A DNA stretch of 64,000 bases, taken from the NCBI RefSeq assembly GCF_003057875.1, contig NZ_PYXZ01000007.1, positions 69,999 through 133,998 of the forward strand, given 5' to 3'. The DNA is from Nocardioides currus. GTDB taxonomy: Bacteria > Actinomycetota > Actinomycetes > Propionibacteriales > Nocardioidaceae. The position numbers and the translations under genes are program-made. Positions 36,289-44,411 of the stretch are shown piece by piece. The number at the start of each line of letters is the position of its first letter. Position 1 is the first letter of the stretch. A model generated the notes under the pieces. It was not told the DNA's origin. It saw nothing but the letters and a program-made list of their open reading frames with translations, and did not search any database.

Positions 36289-36903
36289 ATGACCACCCCC
36301 AGCACCCCCTCGCACTCGTCCAGCCGCGACCTGGCCATGATCGCCGTGTTCGCCGGCATCGTCGCCGCCCTCGGCCTGGTCCCCGCCGTCGCCGCGTTCG
36401 GCGGAGCGGTGCCGATCACCGCCCAGTCGCTGGGGGTGATGCTCGCCGGCGCCATCCTCGGCCCGCGTCGCGGCGCGCTGGCTCTCGTCCTGTTCCTCGC
36501 GCTGGTGGCCCTCGGGCTGCCCCTCCTCGCGGGCGGACGCGGCGGGCTGGGCGTCTTCGCCGGACCGTCGGTCGGCTACCTCATCGGCTTCCCGGTCGCG
36601 GCCTTCGTGGTGGGTGCGATCACGCACGCGTTCGGAGCCCCCTACCGCCTGGTGCCGGGACTGCTGGCCACCGTGCTCGGCGGCGTCGCGCTCCTCAACG
36701 TGATCGGCATCGTCGGGCTGATGGCCCGCGCCGACCTCAGCCTCCCGGCTGCCTTCTCGGCGGCCCTGGTCTTCGTGCCGGGCGACGTCGTCAAGGCCGT
36801 GGTGTGTGTCCTGGTCGCCCGTGGCGTGCACGCCGCGTCACCGGGGCTGCTGCCCGAGCGACGCACGCGACCGCTCGCCCAGCGCGCTGATGCCGCAGCC
36901 TGA
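36289..36903 (+). CDS. bioY: BioY, substrate-binding (S) component of a biotin ECF transporter
   Basis: Membrane protein capturing biotin, 204 residues with six helices. Family features are PITAQSLGVMLAGAILGPRRGALA and GGRGGLGVFAGPSVGYLIGFPVAAFVVG. An AAGGAAG ribosome-binding site precedes ATG 36289. It begins a five-gene run bioY-ligase-thiolase-ATPase-EcfT, so the complete BioYMN transporter is encoded here with two acyl-CoA enzymes between its subunits. No BirA/BioQ-type operator could be recognised. Confidence 0.95.
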   Translation: MTTPSTPSHSSSRDLAMIAVFAGIVAALGLVPAVAAFGGAVPITAQSLGVMLAGAILGPRRGALALVLFLALVALGLPLLAGGRGGLGVFAGPSVGYLIGFPVAAFVVGAITHAFGAPYRLVPGLLATVLGGVALLNVIGIVGLMARADLSLPAAFSAALVFVPGDVVKAVVCVLVARGVHAASPGLLPERRTRPLAQRADAAA

Positions 36904-37882
36904 CGCCCTCCACGTCGCACGCTGCGACGACCCGGTGGCGGCCTTCGTGGACGCGCACCGCCACCAGCGGTCGCTCGCGCTCCCCACGTCGGGGACGTCG
37001 CAGCGCCCGCGCACCGTCGTCCGCACCACCGACTCGTGGGTCGACTCCTTCGAGCACGTCGCGCGCCTGCTGGGCCTGGACGCGAGGAGCCGGGTGTGGA
37101 TCCCGGGACCCCTCGCGTCCACCATGAACCTGTTCGCGGCCGTGCACGCCGACTGGGCCGGAGCCACGCGGGTCGACGGACCGGCGGGGGCGACCCACGC
37201 GCACCTGACGCCGTCCGCGCTGCGACAACGCCTTGCGTCCGACCCCGCCGACCTGGCCGGCGTCCACGTGCTCGTCGCCGGAGACCGGCTCGACCCCACG
37301 ACGTACGCCGCTGCGCTGGCCGCCGGCGTCGACGTGAGCCACTACTACGGCGCCGCCGAGCTCTCCTTCGTCGCCTGGGGCGACCACGCGGACGAACTGC
37401 GGCCCTTCCCCGGCGTGGAGGTCGAGGCTCGCCACGGTGAGCTCTGGGTGCGGTCGCCCTACGTGTGCGACGGCTACCTGGAGCCCGACCGGTCGCTGCG
37501 ACGCGACGACGACGGCTGGACCACGGTCGGCGACCGTGGGGTGGTCGACGACGGGCGCGTGGTCGTGCTCGGCCGCGGCGGCGGCATCACCACCGGCGGC
37601 GCGACCGTCGTGGTCGCCGACATCGAGGCACTGCTGCGACGAGGAGCGACCGGCGAGGTGGCGGTCGTCGGACTCCCCCACCCCGACCTCGGGGCCGTGG
37701 TCGCCGCGGTCGTCACCCGCGACGAGGACCTGCCTGCGCTGCGCGACCTCGCCCGCCACGACCTCGAGCCGGCGCAGCGGCCCCGTCGGTGGTTCCACCT
37801 CGACGCCCTGCCGGTGACCGAGGCCGGCAAGGTCGACCGGGACGCGCTGCTCGCCGCCCTCACGACGGACGGCGTGGCATGA
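36890..37882 (+). CDS. Short AMP-forming acyl-CoA ligase (ANL superfamily)
   Basis: Adenylates and probably thioesterifies a carboxylic acid; 330 residues, much shorter than the usual ~500. The protein begins almost at the ATP loop (TSGTSQRPRTV, residues ~36-46), so most of the N-terminal subdomain is missing. Downstream core motifs remain: YYGAAEL (A5), VGDRGVVDDGRVVVLGRGG (A7/A8) and the C-terminal catalytic lysine in TEAGKVDRDAL. It overlaps bioY by 14 nt and the thiolase by 4 nt. Context matches the Bacillus yhfT position between BioY and a thiolase. Substrate unknown; a pimelate-like or medium-chain acid is speculative. Confidence 0.82.
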   Translation: MPQPDALHVARCDDPVAAFVDAHRHQRSLALPTSGTSQRPRTVVRTTDSWVDSFEHVARLLGLDARSRVWIPGPLASTMNLFAAVHADWAGATRVDGPAGATHAHLTPSALRQRLASDPADLAGVHVLVAGDRLDPTTYAAALAAGVDVSHYYGAAELSFVAWGDHADELRPFPGVEVEARHGELWVRSPYVCDGYLEPDRSLRRDDDGWTTVGDRGVVDDGRVVVLGRGGGITTGGATVVVADIEALLRRGATGEVAVVGLPHPDLGAVVAAVVTRDEDLPALRDLARHDLEPAQRPRRWFHLDALPVTEAGKVDRDALLAALTTDGVA

Positions 37883-39012
37883 GCACCACCGAGGCACCGG
37901 TCGTCGTCGCCGCCCTGCGTACGCCGATCGGCACCGCAGGACACTCGCTGGCCGCGCTCCGGGCGGAGCACCTGGGCGCACCCGTCCTCCGCGCGCTCCT
38001 CGACCGCCTCCCCACCGACCTCGACCCCGACGACGTCGTCCTCGGCAACTGCACCGGCCCGGGCGGCAACCTCGCCCGGCTCACCGCCCTGACCGCTGGA
38101 CTCCCGACCACCATCCCCGGGCTGACCGTCGACCGTCAGTGCGCCAGCGGGCTGGCCGCCGTCGACGTGGCCTCGCAGCTGGTGCGCGGCGGCGCCCGGT
38201 TCGTCCTCGCTGGCGGAGTCGAGTCGGCGAGCACGGCGCCGGTGCGGTCCTGGCCGGCCGTCGGCGACACCGAGCCGGTGCCTTTCACCCGCGCGCCCTT
38301 CGCTCCCCCGGACTCCGACCTGGAGATGGGCCTGGCCAACGACCTGCTCGCGGCGGACGCCGGGGTCGGCCGCGAACGGCAGGACGCCTACGCCGCCCGC
38401 TCGCACGCCCTCGCCAGCGCGGCGCAGGCGACCGGGGTGTTCGACCCCGAGATCGTCCCCGTCGCCGGCGTCACGCGCGACGACCGCCCGCGCGCGGGCC
38501 TGAGCGTCGAGCGGCTGGCCCGGCTGCGACCCGCCTTCCGGGAGGGTGGCACCGTCACGGCCGGCAACGCGTGCGGCATCAGCGACGGCGCGGCCGCGGT
38601 GGCCCTCGTCGACGCCGAGCTCCACCGGCAGCTCGACCTTCCCGGGCTGCGGATCGTCGCCTCGGCCACCGCCGGCGTCGACCCGGCCCGTCCAGGGCGC
38701 GGGCTCGTCCCCGCCGTACGCACCGTCCTCGAGCGCTCCGGGATCACGCTCGACGCCGTCGACGCCGTCGAGGTCAACGAGGCCTTCGCCGGCCAGGTGC
38801 TCGCGTGCTGCGACGAGCTCGGCCTCGACCCCGACCGGGTGTGCCCGGAGGGCGGCGCGCTCGCGCTCGGCCACCCGTGGGGCGCCTCGGGAGCAGTGCT
38901 GCTGGTGCGGCTGTTCTCGCGCCTCGCCGTACGCCGCCAGGGACGCTACGGACTGGCCGCGATCGCCGCCGGGGGCGGCCTGGGCGTGGCGATGGTGGTG
39001 GAGGCGTGCTGA
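37879..39012 (+). CDS. Thiolase-family protein lacking the second catalytic cysteine
   Basis: Acetyl-CoA acetyltransferase homologue, 377 residues. The acylated cysteine (C88 in DRQCASGLAA), NEAFA and the histidine H332 in GHPWGASGA are present. The usual CxGGGxG motif near the C-terminus instead reads AAGGGLG, with alanine (A363) where the proton-shuttling cysteine should be. This should disable ordinary thiolysis, so the enzyme may run a condensation or hydrolysis, or be non-catalytic. It overlaps the ligase upstream and the ECF ATPase downstream, so it belongs to the biotin-uptake operon. Confidence 0.88.
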   Translation: MSTTEAPVVVAALRTPIGTAGHSLAALRAEHLGAPVLRALLDRLPTDLDPDDVVLGNCTGPGGNLARLTALTAGLPTTIPGLTVDRQCASGLAAVDVASQLVRGGARFVLAGGVESASTAPVRSWPAVGDTEPVPFTRAPFAPPDSDLEMGLANDLLAADAGVGRERQDAYAARSHALASAAQATGVFDPEIVPVAGVTRDDRPRAGLSVERLARLRPAFREGGTVTAGNACGISDGAAAVALVDAELHRQLDLPGLRIVASATAGVDPARPGRGLVPAVRTVLERSGITLDAVDAVEVNEAFAGQVLACCDELGLDPDRVCPEGGALALGHPWGASGAVLLVRLFSRLAVRRQGRYGLAAIAAGGGLGVAMVVEAC

Positions 39013-39689
39013 TCGAGGTCGACGGCGTCAGCCACGTCTACCCGGGCGGCGTCGAGCCGGTGGTGCGCGACGTGGTGGTCCGCCTCGACGAGCACCGCAT
39101 CGGCATCGTCGGCGCGAACGGCTCGGGCAAGTCGACCTTCGCGCGGATGCTCAACGGCCTGGTGGTCCCCTCGGCCGGCACCGTGACGGTCGATGGCCTC
39201 GACACGCGTGGCCACGGCCGGGAGGTGCGCAAGCGCGTGGGCTTCTGCTTCACCAACCCCGACACCCAGATCGTGATGCCGACCGTGCGCGAGGACGTGG
39301 CGTTCGGCCTGCGACGACGCGGGCTGACGAAGGAGGAGGTTGCGGCCCGCGTGGACGAGGCGCTGGCCCGGCACGGGCTCGGCGGCCTCGCCGACCATCC
39401 CGCGCACCTGCTCTCGGGCGGCCAGAAGCAGCTGCTGGCGCTGGCGTCGATCCTGGTCACCGGGCCCGAGCTGCTGGTGATGGACGAGCCGACCACCCTG
39501 CTCGACCTGCGCAACACCCGCCGGGTCGCCGACCTCGTCACCGAGCTGCCGCAGCAGGTCGTGCTCGTCACCCACGACCTCGACCTGGTGGCCGGCTTCG
39601 ACCGGGTGCTGGTCTTCGACCGCGCCCGCCTGGTCCACGACGGCCCGCCCGACGAGGCGGTCGCCTTCTACCGCGAGCTCATGGCGTGA
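39006..39689 (+). CDS. bioM: Biotin ECF transporter ATPase (BioM/EcfA type)
   Basis: ATP-binding subunit that energises BioY; 227 residues. Walker A is VGANGSGKSTFARML, the Q-loop region is FTNPDTQIVMPTVREDVAFGL (typical of ECF ATPases), the signature is LSGGQKQLLALASIL and Walker B is LLVMDEPTTLLDL. The GTG at 39006 overlaps the thiolase stop by 7 nt; its stop overlaps the transmembrane gene by 4 nt. Confidence 0.93.
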   Translation: MLIEVDGVSHVYPGGVEPVVRDVVVRLDEHRIGIVGANGSGKSTFARMLNGLVVPSAGTVTVDGLDTRGHGREVRKRVGFCFTNPDTQIVMPTVREDVAFGLRRRGLTKEEVAARVDEALARHGLGGLADHPAHLLSGGQKQLLALASILVTGPELLVMDEPTTLLDLRNTRRVADLVTELPQQVVLVTHDLDLVAGFDRVLVFDRARLVHDGPPDEAVAFYRELMA

Positions 39690-40291
39690 GCACCTCGCTC
39701 GGTCTTTACCGTCCCGGCACCTCGCCGGTCCACCGGACGCCGGCCGGGGTCAAGCTCGCCGTCGTGGTGGCCGCCGGCATCGGTTCGGTCTTCGTCCGGA
39801 CCCCGGCCGTGGCGGGCGTGCTGCTGGCGGTGGTGCTCGTCGCCTACACCGTGGCGCGCACGCCGCCGGGCCTGCTGTGGCACTCGGTGCGCCCGCTGTG
39901 CTGGGTGCTCGTCCCCCTCATGGTGTTCCAGGTCCTGACGGCGGGCTGGGCCCGGGCGAGCGTCATCGTCGGCGTGATCGTGACCCTCGTGCTGCTCGCC
40001 AACCTCGTCACCCTCACGACCCGCACCACCGAGCTGGTCGACGTGGTTGTCCGGCTCGCTGCACCGCTGCGGTTCCTGGGCGTCGACCCCGAACGGGTCG
40101 GGCTGGTGCTCAACCTCGGCATCCGTGGGGTGCCCCTCGTGCTGGAGCTGGCGACGGAGGTTCGGGAGGCGCAGCACGCCCGGGGGCAGGCGGCGAGCGC
40201 CCGCGCGTTCGCCGTACCCCTCATCGTCGGTGCGCTGCGCCGCTCGGACGAGATCGGCGAGGCGCTGGCCGCACGCGGCTTCGACGACTAG
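39686..40291 (+). CDS. bioN: Biotin ECF transporter transmembrane subunit (BioN/EcfT)
   Basis: Coupling membrane subunit, 201 residues with about five helices. EcfT features include LTTRTTELVDVVVRLAAPLRFLG and the coupling helix region EAQHARGQ (the A-R-G motif); a further ARG occurs near the C-terminus in EALAARGFDD. GTG 39686 overlaps the ATPase stop. Its TAG stop shares the bases CTAG with the stop of the convergent gene at 40288. Confidence 0.92.
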   Translation: MSTSLGLYRPGTSPVHRTPAGVKLAVVVAAGIGSVFVRTPAVAGVLLAVVLVAYTVARTPPGLLWHSVRPLCWVLVPLMVFQVLTAGWARASVIVGVIVTLVLLANLVTLTTRTTELVDVVVRLAAPLRFLGVDPERVGLVLNLGIRGVPLVLELATEVREAQHARGQAASARAFAVPLIVGALRRSDEIGEALAARGFDD

Positions 40292-40494
40292 TGCGTGTCC
40301 TGGTCGCGGTGCGGGTTGGCGTTGGGCCCCGACTCGTTCGGCTCCTGCGCCTCCCCGCTCTCGTCGCCCGGGTAGGCCGAGGTGGCGTCCCCGTCGGCGA
40401 TCGGGGTGTCCGCCCCGGCCGGGTCGAGGCTCTCGGCGTCGGACACCTGCCCCTCGGACTGGCCGCCTGACTGGTCCTGCTCGTGGTTGGTCAT
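40288..40494 (-). CDS. Small acidic hypothetical protein
   Basis: 68-residue, strongly acidic and Gln/Ser/Gly-rich protein without cysteine or hydrophobic segments, probably disordered. I do not recognise it. Codon use is normal for the genome, and the stop overlaps that of the convergent bioN within a palindromic CTAG. Could be a non-functional open frame, but the position between tightly packed genes supports it. Confidence 0.55.
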   Translation of the reverse strand: MTNHEQDQSGGQSEGQVSDAESLDPAGADTPIADGDATSAYPGDESGEAQEPNESGPNANPHRDQDTH

Positions 40495-40554
40495 GCCTCG
40501 CCGTACCCACTCGGCGCGCGCTCATCCGGCCCGATCGTACTTAGGCTGAGGACC

Positions 40555-41094
40555 GTGTCGGAGGAAGCGGACCGCAGCACGGACGAGACGACGTCGGACC
40601 TCAGCGCCGCCCCGCCCACGCCTCGCCACATCTGGACGCGACGGGCCGGCGTCGGACTGCTGGTCCTCATCGTGGGCGCGGCCGGCCTCGACCTGCTGGG
40701 CCCGCGCACCGGGACGACCACGGCTCACGGCGGCGGCTGGACGCTCGACGTCCGGTACCCGCAGATCACCCGCGACGGGGAGCCGGCACCGCTCGACCTG
40801 CGAGTGACGACGGACGCCGCGTTCGGCGACACGGTCACCCTGCGGCTGTGCAACGAGTGGTTCGACCACCTCGACTTCCAGGCCTGGTATCCCAGCCCCT
40901 CGGCCGAGACGGCCCAGCCGGGGTGGATCGTCTACGAGTTCGACGCACCGACCAACGGCGACACCCTCGACGTCAGCCTCGACGCCCGCGTCGCGCCCGG
41001 CCAGCTGGGCGGTCGCGACGGGTGCGAGATCAGCGTGCTCGACCACGACGAGCCGGCCGTGACGGCCGGCTTCACGATGTGGAGGATCCCCTGA
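40555..41094 (+). CDS. Membrane-anchored hypothetical protein with extracellular beta-rich domain
   Basis: 179 residues from GTG 40555: a charged N-terminus, one transmembrane helix (about 46-65, VGLLVLIVGAAGLDLLG), then a soluble domain with two cysteines (LRLCNEWFDH, RDGCEISVLD). It overlaps the downstream DUF421 gene by 1 nt, so the two are probably made together. I do not recognise the domain. An upstream ATG/GTG frame exists but would collide with the convergent small gene. Confidence 0.72.
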   Translation: MSEEADRSTDETTSDLSAAPPTPRHIWTRRAGVGLLVLIVGAAGLDLLGPRTGTTTAHGGGWTLDVRYPQITRDGEPAPLDLRVTTDAAFGDTVTLRLCNEWFDHLDFQAWYPSPSAETAQPGWIVYEFDAPTNGDTLDVSLDARVAPGQLGGRDGCEISVLDHDEPAVTAGFTMWRIP

Positions 41095-41576
41095 TGGACA
41101 TCCTGGTCAGGTCGTTGGTGATCTTCGCGTTCCTGTGGTTCGTGGTGCGCGTCGGTGGCAAGCGCGAGGTCGCGCAGCTGTCCGCGTTCGACATGATCCT
41201 GCTCATCACGGTCGGCGACCTCGTGAGCCAGGGCATCGTGCAGGAGGACTTCTCGATCACCGCCGCGGTCATCGCGGTGGCCACGTTCACCCTGGCCGGG
41301 ATCGTGCTCAACGCCATCACCTTCCGCTACCCGCGCTTCCGGCCATGGCTCGCCGGGCGCGCCCGCATCGTGGTGCGCGACGGGGAGCCGATGCTCGACA
41401 CCCTCGCCGGCGAGCGCATGACCATCCAGGACGTGCACGAGGCCGCACGCCAGCAGGGCATCCGGCGACTCCGGGACATCGAGCTGTGCGTGCTGGAGAA
41501 CGACGGCTCGTTCTCGTTCTTCACCTCCGACAGCAGGACCGACGGCGCGCCGGAGGGTGGCGCCGACATGGTGTGA
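41094..41576 (+). CDS. DUF421 (YetF/YcaP-type) membrane protein
   Basis: 160 residues. Three N-terminal transmembrane helices carry the conserved VGGKREVAQLSAFDMILLITVGDL. A cytoplasmic alpha/beta domain follows (LDTLAGERMTIQDVHEAARQQGIRRLRDIELCVLENDGSFSFF), typical of DUF421. The biochemical function is unknown in this family. It starts 1 nt into the stop of the upstream membrane-anchored protein, a likely partner. Confidence 0.88.
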   Translation: MDILVRSLVIFAFLWFVVRVGGKREVAQLSAFDMILLITVGDLVSQGIVQEDFSITAAVIAVATFTLAGIVLNAITFRYPRFRPWLAGRARIVVRDGEPMLDTLAGERMTIQDVHEAARQQGIRRLRDIELCVLENDGSFSFFTSDSRTDGAPEGGADMV

Positions 41577-41622
41577 GCCCGCGGCGGTGAATGGCGCCGG
41601 GTGACGTCGGGTACGGCGCCGC

Positions 41623-42621
41623 ATGACGAGATTCGGCTACACCCTGATGACCGAGCAGTCCGGCCCCCGGGAGCTGGTGCGCTACGCCGTCGCCGCCGAG
41701 GAGGTCGGCTTCGACTTCGAGGTCTCCAGCGACCACTACTCGCCGTGGATCACCGAGCAGGGCCACGCGCCGTACGCCTGGACCGTGCTCGGCGCCGTGG
41801 CGCAGGCGACGTCGCGCGTCGACCTGATGACCTACGTGACCTGCCCGACGATGCGCTACCACCCGGCCGTCGTCGCGCAGAAGGCCGCCACGCTCCAGAT
41901 CCTGGCCGAGGGGCGCTTCACGCTCGGGCTGGGCAGCGGCGAGAACCTCAACGAGCACGTCGTCGGAGAGGGCTGGCCGGCGATCCAGGACCGGCACGAG
42001 ATGCTGCGCGAGGCCATCGACATCATCCGCTCGTTGCACACCGGCGAGCTCGTCGACTACCGCGGCGAGTTCTTCCAGGTCGACTCGGCGCGGGTGTGGG
42101 ACGTGCCCGACCAGCGGGTCGAGCTCGCGCTCGCGGTCGCCGGCGAGCGGGCGATCGAGGCGTTCGCCCCGCTCGCCGATCACCTGGTCGGGGTCGAGCC
42201 GGACTCCGCACTCGTCGAGGGCTGGAACGCGGTCGACGGCGCGCCGCGCATCGGCGACACGGCGAGGGCGATCGGTCAGATCCCGATCTGCTGGGACCCC
42301 GACCGCGACGCGGCGGTCGCCCGGGCCCACGAGCAGTTCCGCTGGTTCGCCGGTGGCTGGCAGGTCAACGCCGACCTGCCCACGCCGGCCGGGTTCGCCG
42401 GAGCCACCCAGTTCGTGCGCCCCGACGACGTGGCCGACTCCATCCCGTGCGGCCCCGACCTCGACGCGATCGTCGAGGCCGTGTCGGCGTTCTGGGAGGC
42501 CGGGTTCACCGACGTCGCCCTCGTCCAGGTCGGGGACGAGGGACAGGACCGGTTCCTGTCCGAGGCCGCCGGACCGCTCCTCGAGAAGCTGCGCGCGGCG
42601 GCACCGGACCCGGACGCCTAG
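41623..42621 (+). CDS. LLM-class F420-dependent oxidoreductase (TIGR03557-like)
   Basis: Luciferase-like monooxygenase fold enzyme that probably uses coenzyme F420; 332 residues. Motifs are the N-terminal FGYTLMTEQSGPRELVRYA, SDHYSPWITEQGHAP, and the cofactor region LGLGSGENLNEHVVG. The organism would need F420, consistent with actinobacteria. The substrate is not evident. An inverted repeat GGCGCCG ... CGGCGCC sits just before the ATG. The stop shares CTAG with the convergent sigma factor gene. Confidence 0.9.
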   Translation: MTRFGYTLMTEQSGPRELVRYAVAAEEVGFDFEVSSDHYSPWITEQGHAPYAWTVLGAVAQATSRVDLMTYVTCPTMRYHPAVVAQKAATLQILAEGRFTLGLGSGENLNEHVVGEGWPAIQDRHEMLREAIDIIRSLHTGELVDYRGEFFQVDSARVWDVPDQRVELALAVAGERAIEAFAPLADHLVGVEPDSALVEGWNAVDGAPRIGDTARAIGQIPICWDPDRDAAVARAHEQFRWFAGGWQVNADLPTPAGFAGATQFVRPDDVADSIPCGPDLDAIVEAVSAFWEAGFTDVALVQVGDEGQDRFLSEAAGPLLEKLRAAAPDPDA

Positions 42622-43430
42622 GCTGCGTCGGTCCCGGTCAGCCCGTCGCGCATGGTCGCCAGGGCGGAGTTGAGGATGCGCGAGACCTGGGCCTGGCCGA
42701 CCCCGATCTCGTGCCCGATCTCGACCTGCGTGAGGTCCTCGAAGTAGCGCAGGTAGAGCACCAGGCGCTCGCGCTCGGAGAGCTCGCGGGCACGGGGTGC
42801 GAGGATGACCCTCGCCTCGGCTGCGTCCAGGTCGCTCTCCGCCGCCGTCAGGGTCGAGCCCAGGTCGGCACCGTCCTCCCCCGGCGCCAGGGGCTGGTCC
42901 AACGAGGCGGGCACGAAGCACCCGTGGGCCGACTGCGCCTCGGCATACTCCTCCCGGCTGATGCCCAGCGCAGCGATGACCTCCTCTCCCGTCGGGGTGC
43001 GGCCGAGGTCGGACGTCAGGTGCTCCTCCGTCCGAGCCGCCTGCCACTGGGTCTCCTGCACCCTGCGTGTCGGTCGCACCATCCACCCCAGGTCGCGGAA
43101 GTGCCGCTGCAGCTCGCCCCTGATGGTGGGGACGGCGAAGGACAGGAAGTCGTGGTCGCGGGTGTGGTCGAAGCGCTGGACGGCCTTCATCAGCGCCTCG
43201 CAGGCGACCTGCTCGAGGTCCTGCACGTCGACCCCTCGGTTGGTGAACCGGTGTGCGACGGCGTGGGCGACGCCGATGTTGAGGACCATGATCTGCTCGT
43301 GCATCTCGTGACGATGCTCGTCGTCGCGCGCGCGTGCCGCGTCCGCGAAGAGGTCCGACGTTCGACGGGATCGCTCGTGCCGCGAGATGACGGCGGACTC
43401 GTCGGTGCTGGTCAACGTGTGAACGGTCAT
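42618..43430 (-). CDS. SigB/SigF-type RNA polymerase sigma factor
   Basis: Alternative sigma-70 family factor of the stress/sporulation type; 270 residues. Region 2 includes DLEQVACEALMKAVQRFDHTRDHDFLSFAVPTIRGELQRHFRD; region 3 lies around 135-175 and region 4 contains LSERERLVLYLRYFEDLTQVEIGHEIGVGQAQVSRI. No anti-sigma gene is adjacent, which is unusual for SigF-like factors. Expression may be controlled by the strong hairpin 57-87 nt upstream of the start. Confidence 0.93.
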   Translation of the reverse strand: MTVHTLTSTDESAVISRHERSRRTSDLFADAARARDDEHRHEMHEQIMVLNIGVAHAVAHRFTNRGVDVQDLEQVACEALMKAVQRFDHTRDHDFLSFAVPTIRGELQRHFRDLGWMVRPTRRVQETQWQAARTEEHLTSDLGRTPTGEEVIAALGISREEYAEAQSAHGCFVPASLDQPLAPGEDGADLGSTLTAAESDLDAAEARVILAPRARELSERERLVLYLRYFEDLTQVEIGHEIGVGQAQVSRILNSALATMRDGLTGTDAA

Positions 43431-43486
43431 GCGAATCACCTGCTGGTGACGTGTGCGCGGTGGCCCGAGTCTTGAACCTGTGGACT

Positions 43487-43517
43487 CCCCTCGAGGGGTG
43501 CCCGGAGCACCCCTCGA
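43487..43517 (-). promoter_or_regulatory. Leader hairpin upstream of the sigma factor gene
   Basis: A perfect 11-bp inverted repeat (TCGAGGGGTGC at 43491-43501, loop CCGGA, GCACCCCTCGA at 43507-43517). Its 5' arm also belongs to a second palindrome, CCCCTCGAGGGG (43487-43498), so two structures are mutually exclusive. It lies 57-87 nt upstream of the sigma start codon in a 291-bp gap between divergent genes that otherwise shows nothing I recognise. It could be an operator for a dimeric repressor or an RNA switch. Confidence 0.6.
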
Positions 43518-43721
43518 ACGTAGACCCCCGGCGCCCACGAGGGCAAGCAACGCATGTACGGCGCGCCGATGGGTAGTGAGTTCCCAGAGCGACGAGCTGA
43601 CCCCGGGGACAACCCGTTGCTCAGGCCCCCGGGTCTCGAGCCAGTGGGCCCGGGGGCCGCCCATGTGTCCGGGTGCGGGCAAGGACTCCCGGTATCCCGG
43701 GTCAGGAAGTAGCGTTGGCCC

Positions 43722-44411
43722 ATGCACGAGCACGATGAGCGGACGTTGGAGGCCAGCCGCCTCCTGACGGACGCACTGACCCCGGGCGACCTGGACCAGA
43801 CGCTGGGTCGGATCACACAGGCTGCGGTGGACGTCCTACCGGACGTGCGCTTCGCCAGCATCACCGTCAAGCACGACGACGGACGCGTCGAGACCGTCGC
43901 CCCCACCCACGAGACGCCCGTGCGTCTGGACGCCGAGCAGTACGCCCTGCGCGAGGGCCCGTGCTACGACGCGGCGACCGACTCCGTGCACGTGATCGCT
44001 CCCTACCTCGCCGAGGACACCCGCTTCCCGCGCTTCGCGAAGGCCGCGGTCGGCGTCGGGATCGAGGCCATGGCCGGCCTGCGCCTGTTCGAGTCCCGCA
44101 ACGCCACCGGCGCGCTCAACCTCTACTCCGAGCGGCGCGGCAGCTTCGAGGACCTCGACACGCTCGCGGCGCTCTTCACCCACCAGGCCGGCATGGCGAT
44201 CGGCTACGCGCGCCAGGTCACCCAGCTCAAGGAGGCCGTGGCAACCCGCCAGGTCATCGGCCAGGCCGTCGGCATCACGATGGAGCGCTTCGGCCTCGAC
44301 GACGCACGCGCCTTCGCGTTCCTCAACCGGCTCTCCCAGGACAGCAACACCAAGCTGCGCGACGTGGCCGAGCAGCTGGTGGCCGAGTCCGGGGAGCGCC
44401 AGGGCGGGTGA
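43722..44411 (+). CDS. GAF-ANTAR regulator
   Basis: Predicted RNA-binding antiterminator with a sensory domain; 229 residues. An N-terminal GAF domain (about 15-150, with YALREGPCYDAATDSVHVIAPYL) is followed by an ANTAR domain (LKEAVATRQVIGQAVGITMERFGLDDARAFAFLNRLSQD). ANTAR proteins bind two-hexaloop RNA hairpins to suppress termination; no such target is evident nearby. It is divergent from the sigma factor and overlaps the VOC gene by 4 nt. Confidence 0.92.
   Translation: MHEHDERTLEASRLLTDALTPGDLDQTLGRITQAAVDVLPDVRFASITVKHDDGRVETVAPTHETPVRLDAEQYALREGPCYDAATDSVHVIAPYLAEDTRFPRFAKAAVGVGIEAMAGLRLFESRNATGALNLYSERRGSFEDLDTLAALFTHQAGMAIGYARQVTQLKEAVATRQVIGQAVGITMERFGLDDARAFAFLNRLSQDSNTKLRDVAEQLVAESGERQGG

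Noticed and set aside
37333..37343. A GTGAGCCAC match inside the acyl-CoA ligase gene as a dispersed copy of the hairpin unit
   Set aside because: Only the 9-mer matches; there is no second arm at the 22-nt spacing.
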